Source: an uncultured Eubacteriales bacterium
GTDB taxonomy: Bacteria; Bacillota; Clostridia; Oscillospirales; Oscillospiraceae
Assembly: GCA_949293985.1 (NCBI GenBank)
Contig: CASFFN010000005.1
Location: forward strand, 1-64,000
Reading direction: 5' to 3'
Length of the DNA: 64,000 nt
The notes beneath the pieces are model-generated. The model worked only from the letters and a program-made list of their open reading frames with translations, was not told the DNA's origin and ran no database searches. Within the stretch, counting starts at the first letter, position 1, and each line of letters opens with the position of its first letter. The translations under genes and the position numbers were made by a program. Below, in pieces: positions 1-8,171 of this stretch.

Positions 1-342
1 ACCGGCTGGAGCGTTGTTGGAGACGAGGCGGGAATCCTGTGTGAAGCCCCGGAGGATTTTGACCATTTTGCGGAGTTTTACCGGGGCTATCGGTACGAAG
101 ACGGGGAACTGGCAGAAGATCCTGAAGCTATGAAGGAATTGCGGGTGCTTCACCAGCAGGAGGCCATCCGCCGACAGCGGGAGGAGCTGTGCTTTCCCTA
201 TATCAACCGGGGAAATCTCTGGTACCAAAGACTGAGCCGGGAGCGGCTGGAGCAGCTGGGGCAATGGTATGAGGCGTGGCTGGACGCCCCCCAGACCCTG
301 GAAACGCCCGGCCGGCTTCCCTGGCTGGATGAAGAAATTTAG
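1..342 (+). CDS. Phage tail-region protein, 3' part only
   Basis: The frame is open from the first base of the window and ends with TAG at 340-342, so this is the C-terminal 113 residues of a longer gene. The fragment is charged and rich in aromatic residues (several Tyr and Trp) and ends in a short acidic tail. It has no motif I can tie to a named family. It lies 13 bases before an endolysin gene on the same strand, the usual place for the last tail or host-contact gene of a siphophage-like prophage. The phage origin is inferred from position only. Confidence 0.55.
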   Translation, partial: TGWSVVGDEAGILCEAPEDFDHFAEFYRGYRYEDGELAEDPEAMKELRVLHQQEAIRRQREELCFPYINRGNLWYQRLSRERLEQLGQWYEAWLDAPQTLETPGRLPWLDEEI

Positions 343-355
343 GAGGTTTCAGACC

Positions 356-1150
356 ATGAAGAAAATCTATTTGTCCCCCAGCAGTCAGCCCGCCAACACC
401 TATGCGGGACTGGACACCAACGAGCAGGAGGTGTGCCGGGGCATCGCCCGGGAGCTGGCGGCGGATTTGCGCCGGTGCGGCTTTGCGGTCATCTGCGGCG
501 ATTACGGCACCATGTACGACCGGGTGAAGGAGAGCAACGGCTGGAAAGCGGATCTGCACCTGCCCATCCACACCAACGCCTTTGACGGCAAGGTGTCCGG
601 CACCCGGCTTATGGCGCTGGACTTCAGCGGCAAGGGCTACCGGGTGTGCCAGAGCATTTTCCGGGAGCTGGATAAAATCACCCCCGGGGCCAGCAGCAAT
701 ATTACCGCCAACCCGGGGCTTTACGAAATCAAGGCGGCGGCAGCGCCCACCGCCTATGTGGAGGTGGACTTCCATGATGTCCCCTCCGTGGCCAAATGGC
801 TGACGGAGAACAAGCCCCGGATTGCGGAGGCGATTTGCCGGGGCATTTGTGACTATTATGAAACGGCCTATATCCCCGACGGCTCTCCGGCGCCCGCTCC
901 CACCCCGGACCCCCAACCCTCCGGCAAGGTGGAGGGGCTGCCGGTGGTGAAGTCCGGCTCCCGTGGGGACGCCGCCAAAATCGTCCAGGGGGCGCTGATT
1001 GCCAAGGGATACCCCTGCGGCAGCTCCGGCATTGACGGCATTTTCGGAGCCGCATCCGCGGCGGCCCTCAAAAACTACCAGAAGGACAAGGGCATTACCG
1101 CCGACGGCATTGCAGGCCCCACCACCTGGGGCAAAATCCTGGGGGTGTAG
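356..1150 (+). CDS. Phage endolysin: N-acetylmuramoyl-L-alanine amidase with peptidoglycan-binding domain
   Basis: Cleaves the amide bond between N-acetylmuramic acid and L-alanine in peptidoglycan to release phage. The 264-residue protein has an Amidase_3-type catalytic domain (about 1-175), a Pro/Ala linker (about 182-195) and a PG_binding_1 domain (about 198-262) with the typical DGIFG and DGIAGPTTW segments. Visible catalytic-domain motifs are TNEQEV, LPIHTNA and VEVDFHD. The usual first zinc histidine near the N terminus is replaced by an SPSSQ segment, which I recall as normal for a clostridial phage subfamily. I chose ATG 356 because AGGAGG lies at 341-346; the upstream in-frame start at 269 overlaps the previous gene. 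Lysis gene of the left prophage. Confidence 0.88.
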   Translation: MKKIYLSPSSQPANTYAGLDTNEQEVCRGIARELAADLRRCGFAVICGDYGTMYDRVKESNGWKADLHLPIHTNAFDGKVSGTRLMALDFSGKGYRVCQSIFRELDKITPGASSNITANPGLYEIKAAAAPTAYVEVDFHDVPSVAKWLTENKPRIAEAICRGICDYYETAYIPDGSPAPAPTPDPQPSGKVEGLPVVKSGSRGDAAKIVQGALIAKGYPCGSSGIDGIFGAASAAALKNYQKDKGITADGIAGPTTWGKILGV

Positions 1151-1152
1151 CT

Positions 1153-1413
1153 ATGAGCGAGGCCATTTTGGTGGCCTTGATTACCGGGGGGATGTCCCTG
1201 GTGGGTGTGATAGTCACCGGTCTCGTCACCGCCCGGAAAAGCGAGAACACCATAAAGATAGCCCAGGCGGTTACGGACACCAAAATCCAGGAGCTGACCC
1301 GGGAAGTACGGGAGCATAACAACTTTGCCAGGCGTATGCCTGTGGTGGAGGAACAAATCAAGGTCATTAACCATCGAATCGCGGATTTGGAAAGGAGCGT
1401 ACAGAATGCTTAA
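1153..1413 (+). CDS. Small phage membrane protein with coiled coil, lysis module
   Basis: 86 residues: one N-terminal transmembrane helix (about 4-25), then a charged helix of coiled-coil character (about 28-82). It starts two bases after the amidase stop and overlaps the following holin-like gene by 8 bases, so the three form one lysis operon. A close homologue (roughly 80 percent identical by eye, same length) is encoded on the minus strand at 62605-62865 in the second prophage. The layout resembles hemolysin XhlA-type lysis accessory proteins; that assignment is inferred from topology and position. Confidence 0.75.
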   Translation: MSEAILVALITGGMSLVGVIVTGLVTARKSENTIKIAQAVTDTKIQELTREVREHNNFARRMPVVEEQIKVINHRIADLERSVQNA

Positions 1414-1603
1414 TAGTATTGTGAATCTTCTGAAAGTAAAGACCATCGTGACATTGGTGGTCATTACGGTTTTTGCGGTGCTGTCCTTCCGGGGGGACAT
1501 TAGCCCGGACAACGCCATGATTATCATTTCCATGGTGGTGTCCTTCTACTTCGGCACCCAGCACGAAAAGCCCCCCGCCGACCAGCCCCCGCAGAACCAA
1601 TAA
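1406..1603 (+). CDS. Holin-like phage membrane protein
   Basis: 65 residues with two hydrophobic helices (about 8-27 and 33-51) joined by a short loop (FRGDISPDNA) and ending in a Pro/Gln-rich tail. Size, topology and place in the lysis operon fit a phage holin, which forms membrane pores so that the amidase reaches the wall. ATG 1406 is preceded by AAAGGAG and overlaps the upstream stop. The minus-strand gene at 62394-62594 is its homologue in the other prophage and shares the ISPDNAMIIISMVVSFYFGT region almost exactly. No specific holin family is claimed. Confidence 0.75.
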   Translation: MLNSIVNLLKVKTIVTLVVITVFAVLSFRGDISPDNAMIIISMVVSFYFGTQHEKPPADQPPQNQ

Positions 1604-1616
1604 ACTTCCCCGCCCC

Positions 1617-1652
1617 TCAAAAAGGAAGCCCCCGGCAAAAGCCGGGGGCGTA
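1617..1652 (-). terminator. Intrinsic terminator of the sigma/anti-sigma operon
   Basis: A perfect 9-bp stem (GCCCCCGGC at 1628-1636, GCCGGGGGC at 1641-1649) with an AAAA loop. Read on the minus strand it is followed by CTTCCTTTTTG, so it serves the minus-strand gene ending at 1663. It also separates the prophage end from the chromosome. Confidence 0.75.
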
Positions 1653-1662
1653 TTGGCATTTA

Positions 1663-3321
1663 TCAATCCTGGTCGATATCCTTTTCCAGAATGGCGCCGT
1701 CGGTGGCGGAGATGGTGTACTCGTATTCCGTACCATTCACCCGGAACTCCACCTGGTATTCCAGACGGCCGTCGTCGTATTCCCGCTCCGCTTTCAGGTT
1801 CTGCACCTGGGAGGCGGTGAAGCCTGCATCGGACAGGGCGATGGACTGGGCCTTTTCTGCGCCGATATCGGAACCGGCGGAGGGCTGGGTGGTCTGGGAG
1901 CCGCCGTGCTCCTCCTTGTCCTGCTTCAGGATGGTGCCGTCGGTGCCGGAGATGGTGTAGTCATATTCGGTGGTGCCTGCATAGAATTCCACCTCATATT
2001 CCAGCTGGCCGTCGTCATAGTCCTTTTCCACCTTCAGGTTCTGCACCTGGGAGGCGGTGAAGCCTGCATGGGCCAGGGCAATGGACTTGGCCTTTTCTGC
2101 GCCGATATCGGAACCGGTGGAGGGCTGGGTGGTGTGGGAACCGCCCTCCTGCTCCACATCCTGCTGAAGGATTGTGCCGTCCACGCCGGAGATCACATAG
2201 TCATATTCGGTGCTGCCTACATAGAACTCGATTTCATATTCCAGCCGGCCGTCGTCATAGTCCCGCTCCACCCGCAGGTTCTGTACCTGGGAGGCGGTAA
2301 CGCCGGCGGCTTCCAGGGCGATGGATTTGGCTTTTTCCGTGCCGATGTCCGTGGTGCCGGTGGGAGGAGCGGCGGAATCATCGTCATCGTCCTGCCGGCT
2401 GTCGTTGGACAGAATTTCTCCGGTGTAGGCTTGAATCTTGTATTCGTACTCCTGGCCGCCCAGGTGCAACTCCACCTCATAGTGGGGGGGCACTTCGTCC
2501 AGCTCCGGGTCTACCTCCCAGGTCAGTCCGGCATCGGTGAGGCCGGCGTGGGTCTTGGCAATCTCCAGGGCTTTGTCCCGGCCAATGGGCATCTGGGAAG
2601 CCTGGGACTTTGCCATCTGGGACAGCTCCTCCACAGAAAGGGCCGCCAGCTGGTCAAAGGTGAAATCTCCGTTTTGCCGGATGGTCTGAATCAAAGCGGC
2701 CTTGCCCAAAGAGACATTGTTCTGGGCAGCCTGGTCCTGGAGCGCCTGGTCGGAGGTCAGGGTCTGGCTGAGGATGGAGGCCTGGGACTGCTGGTTCAAA
2801 AGGGCAGCGCCCACCTGATCCGTCAGCTCCTGCTGAAGCTTTGCCGCCCGCTGCTGGTCCTGGTCCTCTACGGAGATCAGGATGGCAGAGGAAATGCTGT
2901 CTAAGTAGCCGTGCTGCAAAAGGCTTCCCACAATGGCGTTTACCGCCACATTCAGGTGGGTGCCCTCCAGAGGCATATCCGCCAGCACTTCCCGGGCTTC
3001 CTCGTTCAAAGCCTGCACTTGCAGCACCTTTTCGCTGCTGTTTACCTGCAACTGAATACTGGGGTTTACATCCAGAGATACCACGGATGTAACGGTTCTG
3101 GCCTGGTGCAGCAGGAATCCGCCCGCCGCGGCGCCGATGAGTACCAAGGACAGACAGGCCGCGACGGCATAGCGCAGCCAATGCTTTTTGGGTTGGTTGT
3201 TGGTCATGGGGATCACAGTTCCTTTCCGCTCTTGGCAACGGGAAAGAATGCCGTCCAGCTGATTGGGGGTGGCGTGGGTCACGGCAGTTTCAAGCTTCTG
3301 CATCAAATCCTGCTCATTCAT
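1663..3321 (-). CDS. RsgI-like anti-sigma factor with four PepSY domains
   Basis: Probably a membrane anti-sigma factor that holds the adjacent ECF sigma factor and senses a cell-surface signal. Layout: cytoplasmic N terminus (about 1-45), one transmembrane helix (about 46-70), an extracytoplasmic RsgI-type domain (SLDVNPSIQLQVN, then a NEEA segment), a helical Gln-rich region, and four PepSY-like repeats of about 65 residues from about residue 240 to the end, separated by Ser/Thr/Gly linkers. The last three repeats come from a DNA array with an exact 240-base period. ATG 3321 is preferred over ATG 3330 because GGAAGGAG directly abuts the latter. It overlaps the sigma gene by 8 bases, so translation is probably coupled. 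Confidence 0.8.
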   Translation of the reverse strand: MNEQDLMQKLETAVTHATPNQLDGILSRCQERKGTVIPMTNNQPKKHWLRYAVAACLSLVLIGAAAGGFLLHQARTVTSVVSLDVNPSIQLQVNSSEKVLQVQALNEEAREVLADMPLEGTHLNVAVNAIVGSLLQHGYLDSISSAILISVEDQDQQRAAKLQQELTDQVGAALLNQQSQASILSQTLTSDQALQDQAAQNNVSLGKAALIQTIRQNGDFTFDQLAALSVEELSQMAKSQASQMPIGRDKALEIAKTHAGLTDAGLTWEVDPELDEVPPHYEVELHLGGQEYEYKIQAYTGEILSNDSRQDDDDDSAAPPTGTTDIGTEKAKSIALEAAGVTASQVQNLRVERDYDDGRLEYEIEFYVGSTEYDYVISGVDGTILQQDVEQEGGSHTTQPSTGSDIGAEKAKSIALAHAGFTASQVQNLKVEKDYDDGQLEYEVEFYAGTTEYDYTISGTDGTILKQDKEEHGGSQTTQPSAGSDIGAEKAQSIALSDAGFTASQVQNLKAEREYDDGRLEYQVEFRVNGTEYEYTISATDGAILEKDIDQD

Positions 3322-3874
3322 AGACGGCATCTCCTTCCAGTTTGGTTTTTAGTTTCTTCAGCCCCCGGTGATACTTGGACAGGACAGTAGGAAGGGGCAG
3401 CTCCAGCAGGGCGGCGATTTCCCGATGCTTCAGTCCGGACACTGCGTGAAGCAATAGGATTTGCTGCTCCTGTTGGGGTAGGGCGTATAGGGCGGCTTTC
3501 AGAACCTGCCGGTCCTCCGGAGTAACGGCCGGGGCGTCCATGGCCAGGGACGCCCAATCCTCCGGAGGCAGCTGGGTGCTTTTCTCCCGGCTGCGCAGAC
3601 ACATGAGGGCAAGGTTCTTTGCGATGGTCAGAATCCAGGCCAGGGGCTTTCCCTGGGGGCGGTAGGCGGGGGCGTTGTCCCAGACCTTTACAAAGGTGTC
3701 CTGGGTCACATCCTCCGCGTCGGGACCGCTTCGCACATAGGATAGGGCCAGACCGTAGACCGAGGGGCTGGTTCGGTCATAAAGACTGGCAAAGGCCTCC
3801 CGGTCCCCGGCGGCCGTCTGCAAAAGCAGGGCTTCCAGCTGGGAACTGGGCTGGGTTTCTGAAAACATCTGCAT
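3314..3874 (-). CDS. ECF-type RNA polymerase sigma-70 factor
   Basis: 186 residues, the usual ECF length. Region 2 (about 25-92) contains the DAEDVTQDTFVKVWDN segment, and region 4 (about 120-178) contains a helix-turn-helix with LKHREIAALLELPLPTVLSKYHRGL. It directs RNA polymerase to a small regulon and is presumably inhibited by the product of the following overlapping gene. AGGAGG lies 9 bases before ATG 3874; a second ATG two codons on is also possible. A strong sigma-A type promoter lies upstream (3955-3984), so expression does not depend only on itself. Confidence 0.9.
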   Translation of the reverse strand: MQMFSETQPSSQLEALLLQTAAGDREAFASLYDRTSPSVYGLALSYVRSGPDAEDVTQDTFVKVWDNAPAYRPQGKPLAWILTIAKNLALMCLRSREKSTQLPPEDWASLAMDAPAVTPEDRQVLKAALYALPQQEQQILLLHAVSGLKHREIAALLELPLPTVLSKYHRGLKKLKTKLEGDAVYE

Positions 3875-3954
3875 AGGCTGCTGCCTCCTGTCATCTGTAT
3901 AATGCGCCGGCGGGGCGTTTTATTGCACGGAAGAAAAAATTTTTTCTTTTCCTT

Positions 3955-3984
3955 ATCATACCAGAGCAAAAGGACTTCTGTCAA
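3955..3984 (-). promoter_or_regulatory. Sigma-A type promoter of the sigma/anti-sigma operon
   Basis: On the minus strand TTGACA (3984-3979) is followed after 18 bases by TATGAT (3960-3955), about 80 bases before the sigma factor start. Confidence 0.7.
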
Positions 3985-4046
3985 AGGGTAAGCGGCGCTT
4001 TTTTGGGACAAACCAAGATTTGGGGACAAAAAATCTTTATAACCTA

Positions 4047-4075
4047 TTCACAATTCCCGAAAAATGTGGTATAAT
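4047..4075 (+). promoter_or_regulatory. Promoter of the acyltransferase/acyl-CoA ligase operon
   Basis: TTCACA (4047-4052), a 17-base spacer and TATAAT (4070-4075). The -10 box lies just after an in-frame ATG at 4064, which therefore cannot be the start of the gene and supports the TTG start at 4118. Confidence 0.75.
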
Positions 4076-4117
4076 GGGGGGCATATCGGGCAAAACCCGG
4101 CGCAAGGAGGAAGTCAT

Positions 4118-5011
4118 TTGAGCTTTTTAGAGAAACAGCCCCGAAAATGGGGCGACCGCCGGGACGGCGTTTGGGTCAAGGATGCTCCGGGCCTGAATGT
4201 GGTCATGGCCAGCCTCTTTCCCAAGCGGGCGGATTGTGAAGTGTATCTCCGGCAGGAAATCGATATTACGGAGCTTTTGCGGTACATTGACAAGAAAAAC
4301 ACTCCGGATGCTCCCTATAAAACCACCTTGTTTCATTGCATTGTCACCATGGTGGCCAGGGTTCTCAACGAGCGGCCTTTTCTTAACCGGTTTGTCCAGG
4401 GCAGAAGAATCTACCAGCGGGACGAGATTACCGTGAGCTTTGTGGCAAAGCGGAAATTTGCCGACCAAAGCGAGGAAGCCCTTATGCAGTACACCGCCCG
4501 GGGAGAGCATACCCTGGCGGATGTCAGCCGCCTGATCGTGGGGGATGTGCGGCAAATGCGGCAGGAGAGCAAGGCAAACGACATCAACAAGATCATCGAC
4601 GCCTTCGGGCGGCTGCCCCGGCCCATTCTCATGCTGATTATCCACTGGATTCGGGTGCTGGATTTCTGGGGCAAGACCCCCAAATTCCTCCAGGAGGGGG
4701 ATTCCAACTGCGCCTCGGTGCTTCTGAGCAACCTGGGGAGCATCCGGTGTCCCTCCGTGTACCACCACCTGAACAACTACGGCACCAATTCCGTCATGAT
4801 TACCATTGGCGCTATCCACAAGGTGCCGGTGGTGGGAGAGGACGGCAAGGTACAGATTCGGGACTATGTGGACATCGGCGCTACGCTGGACGAGCGAATC
4901 GCCGACGGCTTTTATTTTGCCCGCTCCCTGAAATTGATTCAACACATTTGCGCCCATCCGGAGCTTCTGGATCGGCCCTTACAGGAGGAGAGCCACTATG
5001 AATATGCATGA
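4118..5011 (+). CDS. 2-oxoacid dehydrogenase E2-like acyltransferase-fold protein
   Basis: 297 residues resembling the CoA-dependent acyltransferase fold (E2 catalytic domain / chloramphenicol acetyltransferase). There is no lipoyl domain and no peripheral-subunit-binding domain. The C-terminal segment LDERIADG aligns with the E2 signature DHRxxDG, but the position of the catalytic His is Glu. The SNLGSI segment and the central VSFVAKRKF strand also fit the fold. The start is TTG 4118 with AAGGAGG at 4104-4110; the earlier ATG lies within the promoter. It overlaps the acyl-CoA ligase gene by 14 bases, so the two probably act on the same acyl group. The substrate is unknown. Confidence 0.72.
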   Translation: MSFLEKQPRKWGDRRDGVWVKDAPGLNVVMASLFPKRADCEVYLRQEIDITELLRYIDKKNTPDAPYKTTLFHCIVTMVARVLNERPFLNRFVQGRRIYQRDEITVSFVAKRKFADQSEEALMQYTARGEHTLADVSRLIVGDVRQMRQESKANDINKIIDAFGRLPRPILMLIIHWIRVLDFWGKTPKFLQEGDSNCASVLLSNLGSIRCPSVYHHLNNYGTNSVMITIGAIHKVPVVGEDGKVQIRDYVDIGATLDERIADGFYFARSLKLIQHICAHPELLDRPLQEESHYEYA

Positions 5012-6770
5012 AGACATTTTTCATCCGGTTACGGAGGACAGCGTAGGCTACCCCAAGCCGGAGGGAGTCAAAACCCCCTGGTACCAGGTGGCGGGGGATC
5101 TGCCGGTGAACCTGCGGTACTACAACGGCTCCATGGTGGACACCATCGAAGCCACCGCCAAGGGCTATCCCAAGGGCATGGCCTATGACTTTTTTGGACA
5201 CAGAGTGACCTACAAGGACTTTATTGCCCAGATTCACCTGGCAGCCCGGGCCCTGAAGGCTCAGGGCGTGGAAGTGGGACAGCGGGTCACCATCTGTATG
5301 CCCAACACCCCCCAGGCCATCATCCTGTTTTACGCCATCAACCGGATCGGCGCCGTGGCCAACATGATCCATCCCCTCTCCGGCGAGGAGGAAATCGTGG
5401 GTTATATCAACAACTCCCAGAGCGTTTTGTGCCTGACCCTGCGGCAGTTCTATCCCAAATTTGAGAAAATCCGCTCCCGGCTGAACCTGAAGACCCTGCT
5501 GATCTGCGACATCACCGACGGCCTGGCGGGGGTGAAGAAGCTGATGTACCCCCTGATTCAGAAGAATACCGTGAAGCTTCCCCAGGACGAGTGGGTGCTT
5601 TTGTGGAAGGATTTTCTGAAGGCCGGTCAGAAGTATGAAGGGGAGTATATCCATTCCGGCAAGGGAGAGGACACGGCGGTAATCCTCTACTCCGGCGGTA
5701 CCACCGGCATTACCAAGGGAATCCTCCTGTCCAACCTGAACTTCAACGCCCTGGCCTTGCAGACCGGCACGGCGGGCGACTGCGTGGAGCCGGGTCTGAG
5801 CTGCCTTGCCATCATGCCCATTTTCCACGGCTTCGGTCTGGGCGTCAGCATCAATACCATGCTCTACTGGGGCATTGGCGTAATCCTGGTTCCTCAGTTC
5901 AGCGTCAAGTCCTACTGCAAGATGCTCAGCAAGTACAAGCCCAACTGCATCGCGGGCGTTCCGACACTGTACGAGGCACTGCTGCGGATGGAGGACGCCC
6001 AGAAGCTGGATTTGAGCCAGCTGCGGGGTGTTTTCTCCGGCGGCGATACCTTGAGTGTGGAGCTGAAAAACAAGGTGGACAAATTCCTGCGGGAGCATGG
6101 GGCTGCGGAGCAGGTGCGGGAGGGCTACGGCCTGACGGAGAGCGTCACCGCCTGCTGCCTCACCCCCCGGTTTACCTACCGGGAGGGCAGCATCGGCATT
6201 CCCTTCCCCGACACCTACTTCAAGATTTGCGCCCCCTCCACCCACGATGAGGTGCCCTACGGCACCATGGGCGAAATCTGCATCTGCGGCCCCACCATCA
6301 TGCAGGGTTATATGGATAACCCCAAGGAGACCGCCCAGACCCTCCAGCTCCACTCCGACGGCCACCTGTGGCTCCACACCGGCGACCTGGGCACCATGGA
6401 CGAGGAAGGCTTTGTGTACTTCAAGCAGCGGATGAAGCGGCTGATTATCACCAGCGGCTACAATGTCTACCCCTCCCAGGTGGAAAACGCCATCGACTCC
6501 CACGAAAGCGTCCTTATGAGCACCGTTATCGGGGTGAAGGACAGCTACCGGATGCAGAAGGTGAAGGCTTTTGTGGTGCTGAAACCCGGCGTGGAGGCTA
6601 CGGAGGAGATTAAGAAGGAGATTTTGACCCACTGCTCCGCCCGGCTTCCCAAGTACGCCCTGCCCCGGGAGATGGAGTTCCGCACGGAGCTGCCCAAGAC
6701 CCTGGTAGGCAAGGTGGCCTACACCCAGCTGGAGAAAGAGGAAGAAGAAAAAGCCGCCCAGCAGGCATAA
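4998..6770 (+). CDS. AMP-forming acyl-CoA ligase (ANL superfamily)
   Basis: 590 residues; activates a carboxylate with ATP and loads it onto CoA. The ANL core motifs are visible: P-loop YSGGTTGITKG (about residue 231), YGLTES (about 375), the TGD-type segment LHTGDLG (about 458), RMKRLIITSGYNVYPSQVE (about 475), and a C-terminal domain with the LPKTLVGKV lysine motif. Similarity is greatest to long- or medium-chain fatty acid CoA ligases; the chain length cannot be read from sequence. ATG 4998 has GGAGGAG upstream and lies inside the previous gene. The operon ends at a strong terminator just downstream. Confidence 0.88.
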   Translation: MNMHEDIFHPVTEDSVGYPKPEGVKTPWYQVAGDLPVNLRYYNGSMVDTIEATAKGYPKGMAYDFFGHRVTYKDFIAQIHLAARALKAQGVEVGQRVTICMPNTPQAIILFYAINRIGAVANMIHPLSGEEEIVGYINNSQSVLCLTLRQFYPKFEKIRSRLNLKTLLICDITDGLAGVKKLMYPLIQKNTVKLPQDEWVLLWKDFLKAGQKYEGEYIHSGKGEDTAVILYSGGTTGITKGILLSNLNFNALALQTGTAGDCVEPGLSCLAIMPIFHGFGLGVSINTMLYWGIGVILVPQFSVKSYCKMLSKYKPNCIAGVPTLYEALLRMEDAQKLDLSQLRGVFSGGDTLSVELKNKVDKFLREHGAAEQVREGYGLTESVTACCLTPRFTYREGSIGIPFPDTYFKICAPSTHDEVPYGTMGEICICGPTIMQGYMDNPKETAQTLQLHSDGHLWLHTGDLGTMDEEGFVYFKQRMKRLIITSGYNVYPSQVENAIDSHESVLMSTVIGVKDSYRMQKVKAFVVLKPGVEATEEIKKEILTHCSARLPKYALPREMEFRTELPKTLVGKVAYTQLEKEEEEKAAQQA

Positions 6771-6783
6771 CCCCCAAAAACAG

Positions 6784-6822
6784 GAGGTACAGACCCGATG
6801 GTCTGTACCTCTTATTTTTTTT
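6784..6822 (+). terminator. Intrinsic terminator after the acyl-CoA ligase
   Basis: A 12-bp perfect stem (6784-6795 with 6800-6811), CGAT loop, then a T-rich run at 6812-6822. Confidence 0.9.
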
Positions 6823-6844
6823 GCCGCGGGCTTCCAAACCGGTT

Positions 6845-7165
6845 TTATGAGGGGGGGCATATTCCCCAGGCGGCGGCTTCGTACCGGCGCAGCCACGCCT
6901 CCGGAGCGGCGGATAAGGGGAGCTCGGGCGGGTTGACGGATTGGAGGCAGCGCCGCTGAAACTCTTCCCAGGCCTCCTCTGTGGATTTGCGTGGCCGCTG
7001 ATCCCGCTGGGCGAGAATCTGCAGGATGTAAAGAAGAACTTCCAGCTCCTGGTCCTGGATGGAGTTTTTTTTGGCGTCCTCCCGCAGCAGCTCCTGCAGG
7101 GCTTCCGTATCCATGGAATCGTATTGGGACAGGCGGGCGCTGTCCGGCCGATGGCGTCTTGACAT
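6845..7165 (-). CDS. Hypothetical cytoplasmic protein
   Basis: 106 residues, acidic and mostly helical. The middle part (about 20-75) is rich in Glu, Gln, Leu and Arg, and the C terminus contains a PELPLSAAPEAW segment. I recognise no family. The start is ATG 7165 (reading MSRRHRPD) because AAGGGGG lies 7 bases upstream; a GTG and an ATG further up are in frame but badly placed for that site. It converges with the acyl-CoA ligase and is divergent from the next gene; the reading frame and ribosome binding site make it likely to be real. Confidence 0.6.
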   Translation of the reverse strand: MSRRHRPDSARLSQYDSMDTEALQELLREDAKKNSIQDQELEVLLYILQILAQRDQRPRKSTEEAWEEFQRRCLQSVNPPELPLSAAPEAWLRRYEAAAWGICPPS

Positions 7166-7388
7166 AGCCATTCCCCCTTTCACTTATATATGTCATTTCG
7201 GGTGGGTTTTGTGACAGGAAATTTTGAGAATCTTTTTCCTTGGACAATTTTTGGGTTTGCCAACATATTTTCGACGGATTTTGACAAGGGAACCGTGGTA
7301 TGATTCTTCCGAAAGACAACCGGCACCCAATCTGAAAGACAGAGGAGCGGGGGATATACCAGGCGGTTGCAGAAAGGAAGAAACGACT

Positions 7389-7991
7389 ATGCATGAAATT
7401 ACATCCATCCAAAAATGCCTGACGGATACCCGGACCATCCTGGGGGCGGTGCGGAAGGTTTTGACCCTGGTGGACCCGGGCTTCCCGGAGGTCCAGCGGG
7501 CTTACGAGGAAAACGCGGCGCGGCTTCGCGTCTGGGGCGCGGACCGGGTACAGGCGTATCTGGAGGCCAGGGATCGGGTCTTTGCCCGGGAGGTGCTGTA
7601 CATTGCCTGCCAGGGGCTGTTTCTCAACATAGAGATTTTCCGCAGCCCCGTCAACGGGCTGCTGCTGGAAGAGGACTATGAAACCCTGAACCGGGAGTAC
7701 CTGCTGGAGAGCCTGCCGGGGGTGCGGCTGGCCAGACGGCAGGCAAAAGCCGCCTGGGAAAAAATCCCGGCCCCGCCGCCCCAGGCCCAGCGGCTGCTGG
7801 AGGAGATTGGGGACTATTATGCCTATCTGGAGACGGTGGGCTACAAGGTGGCCCATTACATGGGCTTCCGGCTGGCGGACGCGCTTTTGTACGATATCCT
7901 TCCCGGCTACGCCAGCAATCAGGCCAACACCATTGCCTATGCCGACGCGCTGCGGCAGTACCTGCGGGTCAATCTGGATTTGCTGGAATGA
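7389..7991 (+). CDS. Hypothetical helical protein
   Basis: 200 residues, predicted all-helical and without signal peptide or membrane helix. It has conserved-looking aromatic clusters (GDYYAYLETVGYKVAHYMGFRLADALLYD, quoted only in part: residues about 140-165) but no catalytic motif I recognise. ATG 7389 follows GAAAGGAAG. The 200-base leader (7184-7388) contains a TTGACA and a TATGAT only 12 bases apart, so no promoter is called. A MITE (8040-8167) sits 48 bases after the stop. Confidence 0.65.
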   Translation: MHEITSIQKCLTDTRTILGAVRKVLTLVDPGFPEVQRAYEENAARLRVWGADRVQAYLEARDRVFAREVLYIACQGLFLNIEIFRSPVNGLLLEEDYETLNREYLLESLPGVRLARRQAKAAWEKIPAPPPQAQRLLEEIGDYYAYLETVGYKVAHYMGFRLADALLYDILPGYASNQANTIAYADALRQYLRVNLDLLE

Positions 7992-8039
7992 GAGGTGATT
8001 TTTGCGGAAAATGGAAAATAACCGAAATTCCTTTTTTAT

Positions 8040-8167
8040 GGAAGCTCTGAATAAATCGGCAAGAGCTGGCAGCGAGAGATTTTTTGTCAGACAAAAGAAT
8101 GGAAAACAGTGGAATACTGTATGTATTTCCTGTTTGTCCAGCCGCAGACGATTGAATCAGAGCTTCC
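8040..8167. mobile_element. MITE copy 1 (128 bp), TSD TTAT
   Basis: Starts GGAAGCTCTGAATAAATCGG and ends with its imperfect inverted complement (CGATTGAATCAGAGCTTCC). It is flanked by TTAT at 8036-8039 and 8168-8171, a perfect 4-bp target duplication. It is the shortest of three copies: the internal segment (about 30 bases, around 'GGCGAAAAAGATCCGCT' in the others) is missing. It has no coding capacity. The ends and the 4-bp duplication resemble IS5-superfamily elements; no transposase is in this window. Confidence 0.85.
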
Positions 8168-8171
8168 TTAT

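Noticed and set aside
1690..2380. Tandem repeats considered as CRISPR
   Set aside because: The unit is 240 bases, coding, and has no short repeat/spacer alternation. No CRISPR array or cas gene was found anywhere in the window.
7273..7305. TTGACA and TATGAT before the hypothetical gene at 7389
   Set aside because: The boxes are only 12 bases apart, too close for a sigma-A promoter.
4881..7856. Open frame of nearly 1000 codons on the minus strand
   Set aside because: It lies antisense to the acyl-CoA ligase and neighbours, is rich in His, Gln and Gly as expected for the shadow of a high-GC gene, and lacks a ribosome binding site or any domain.
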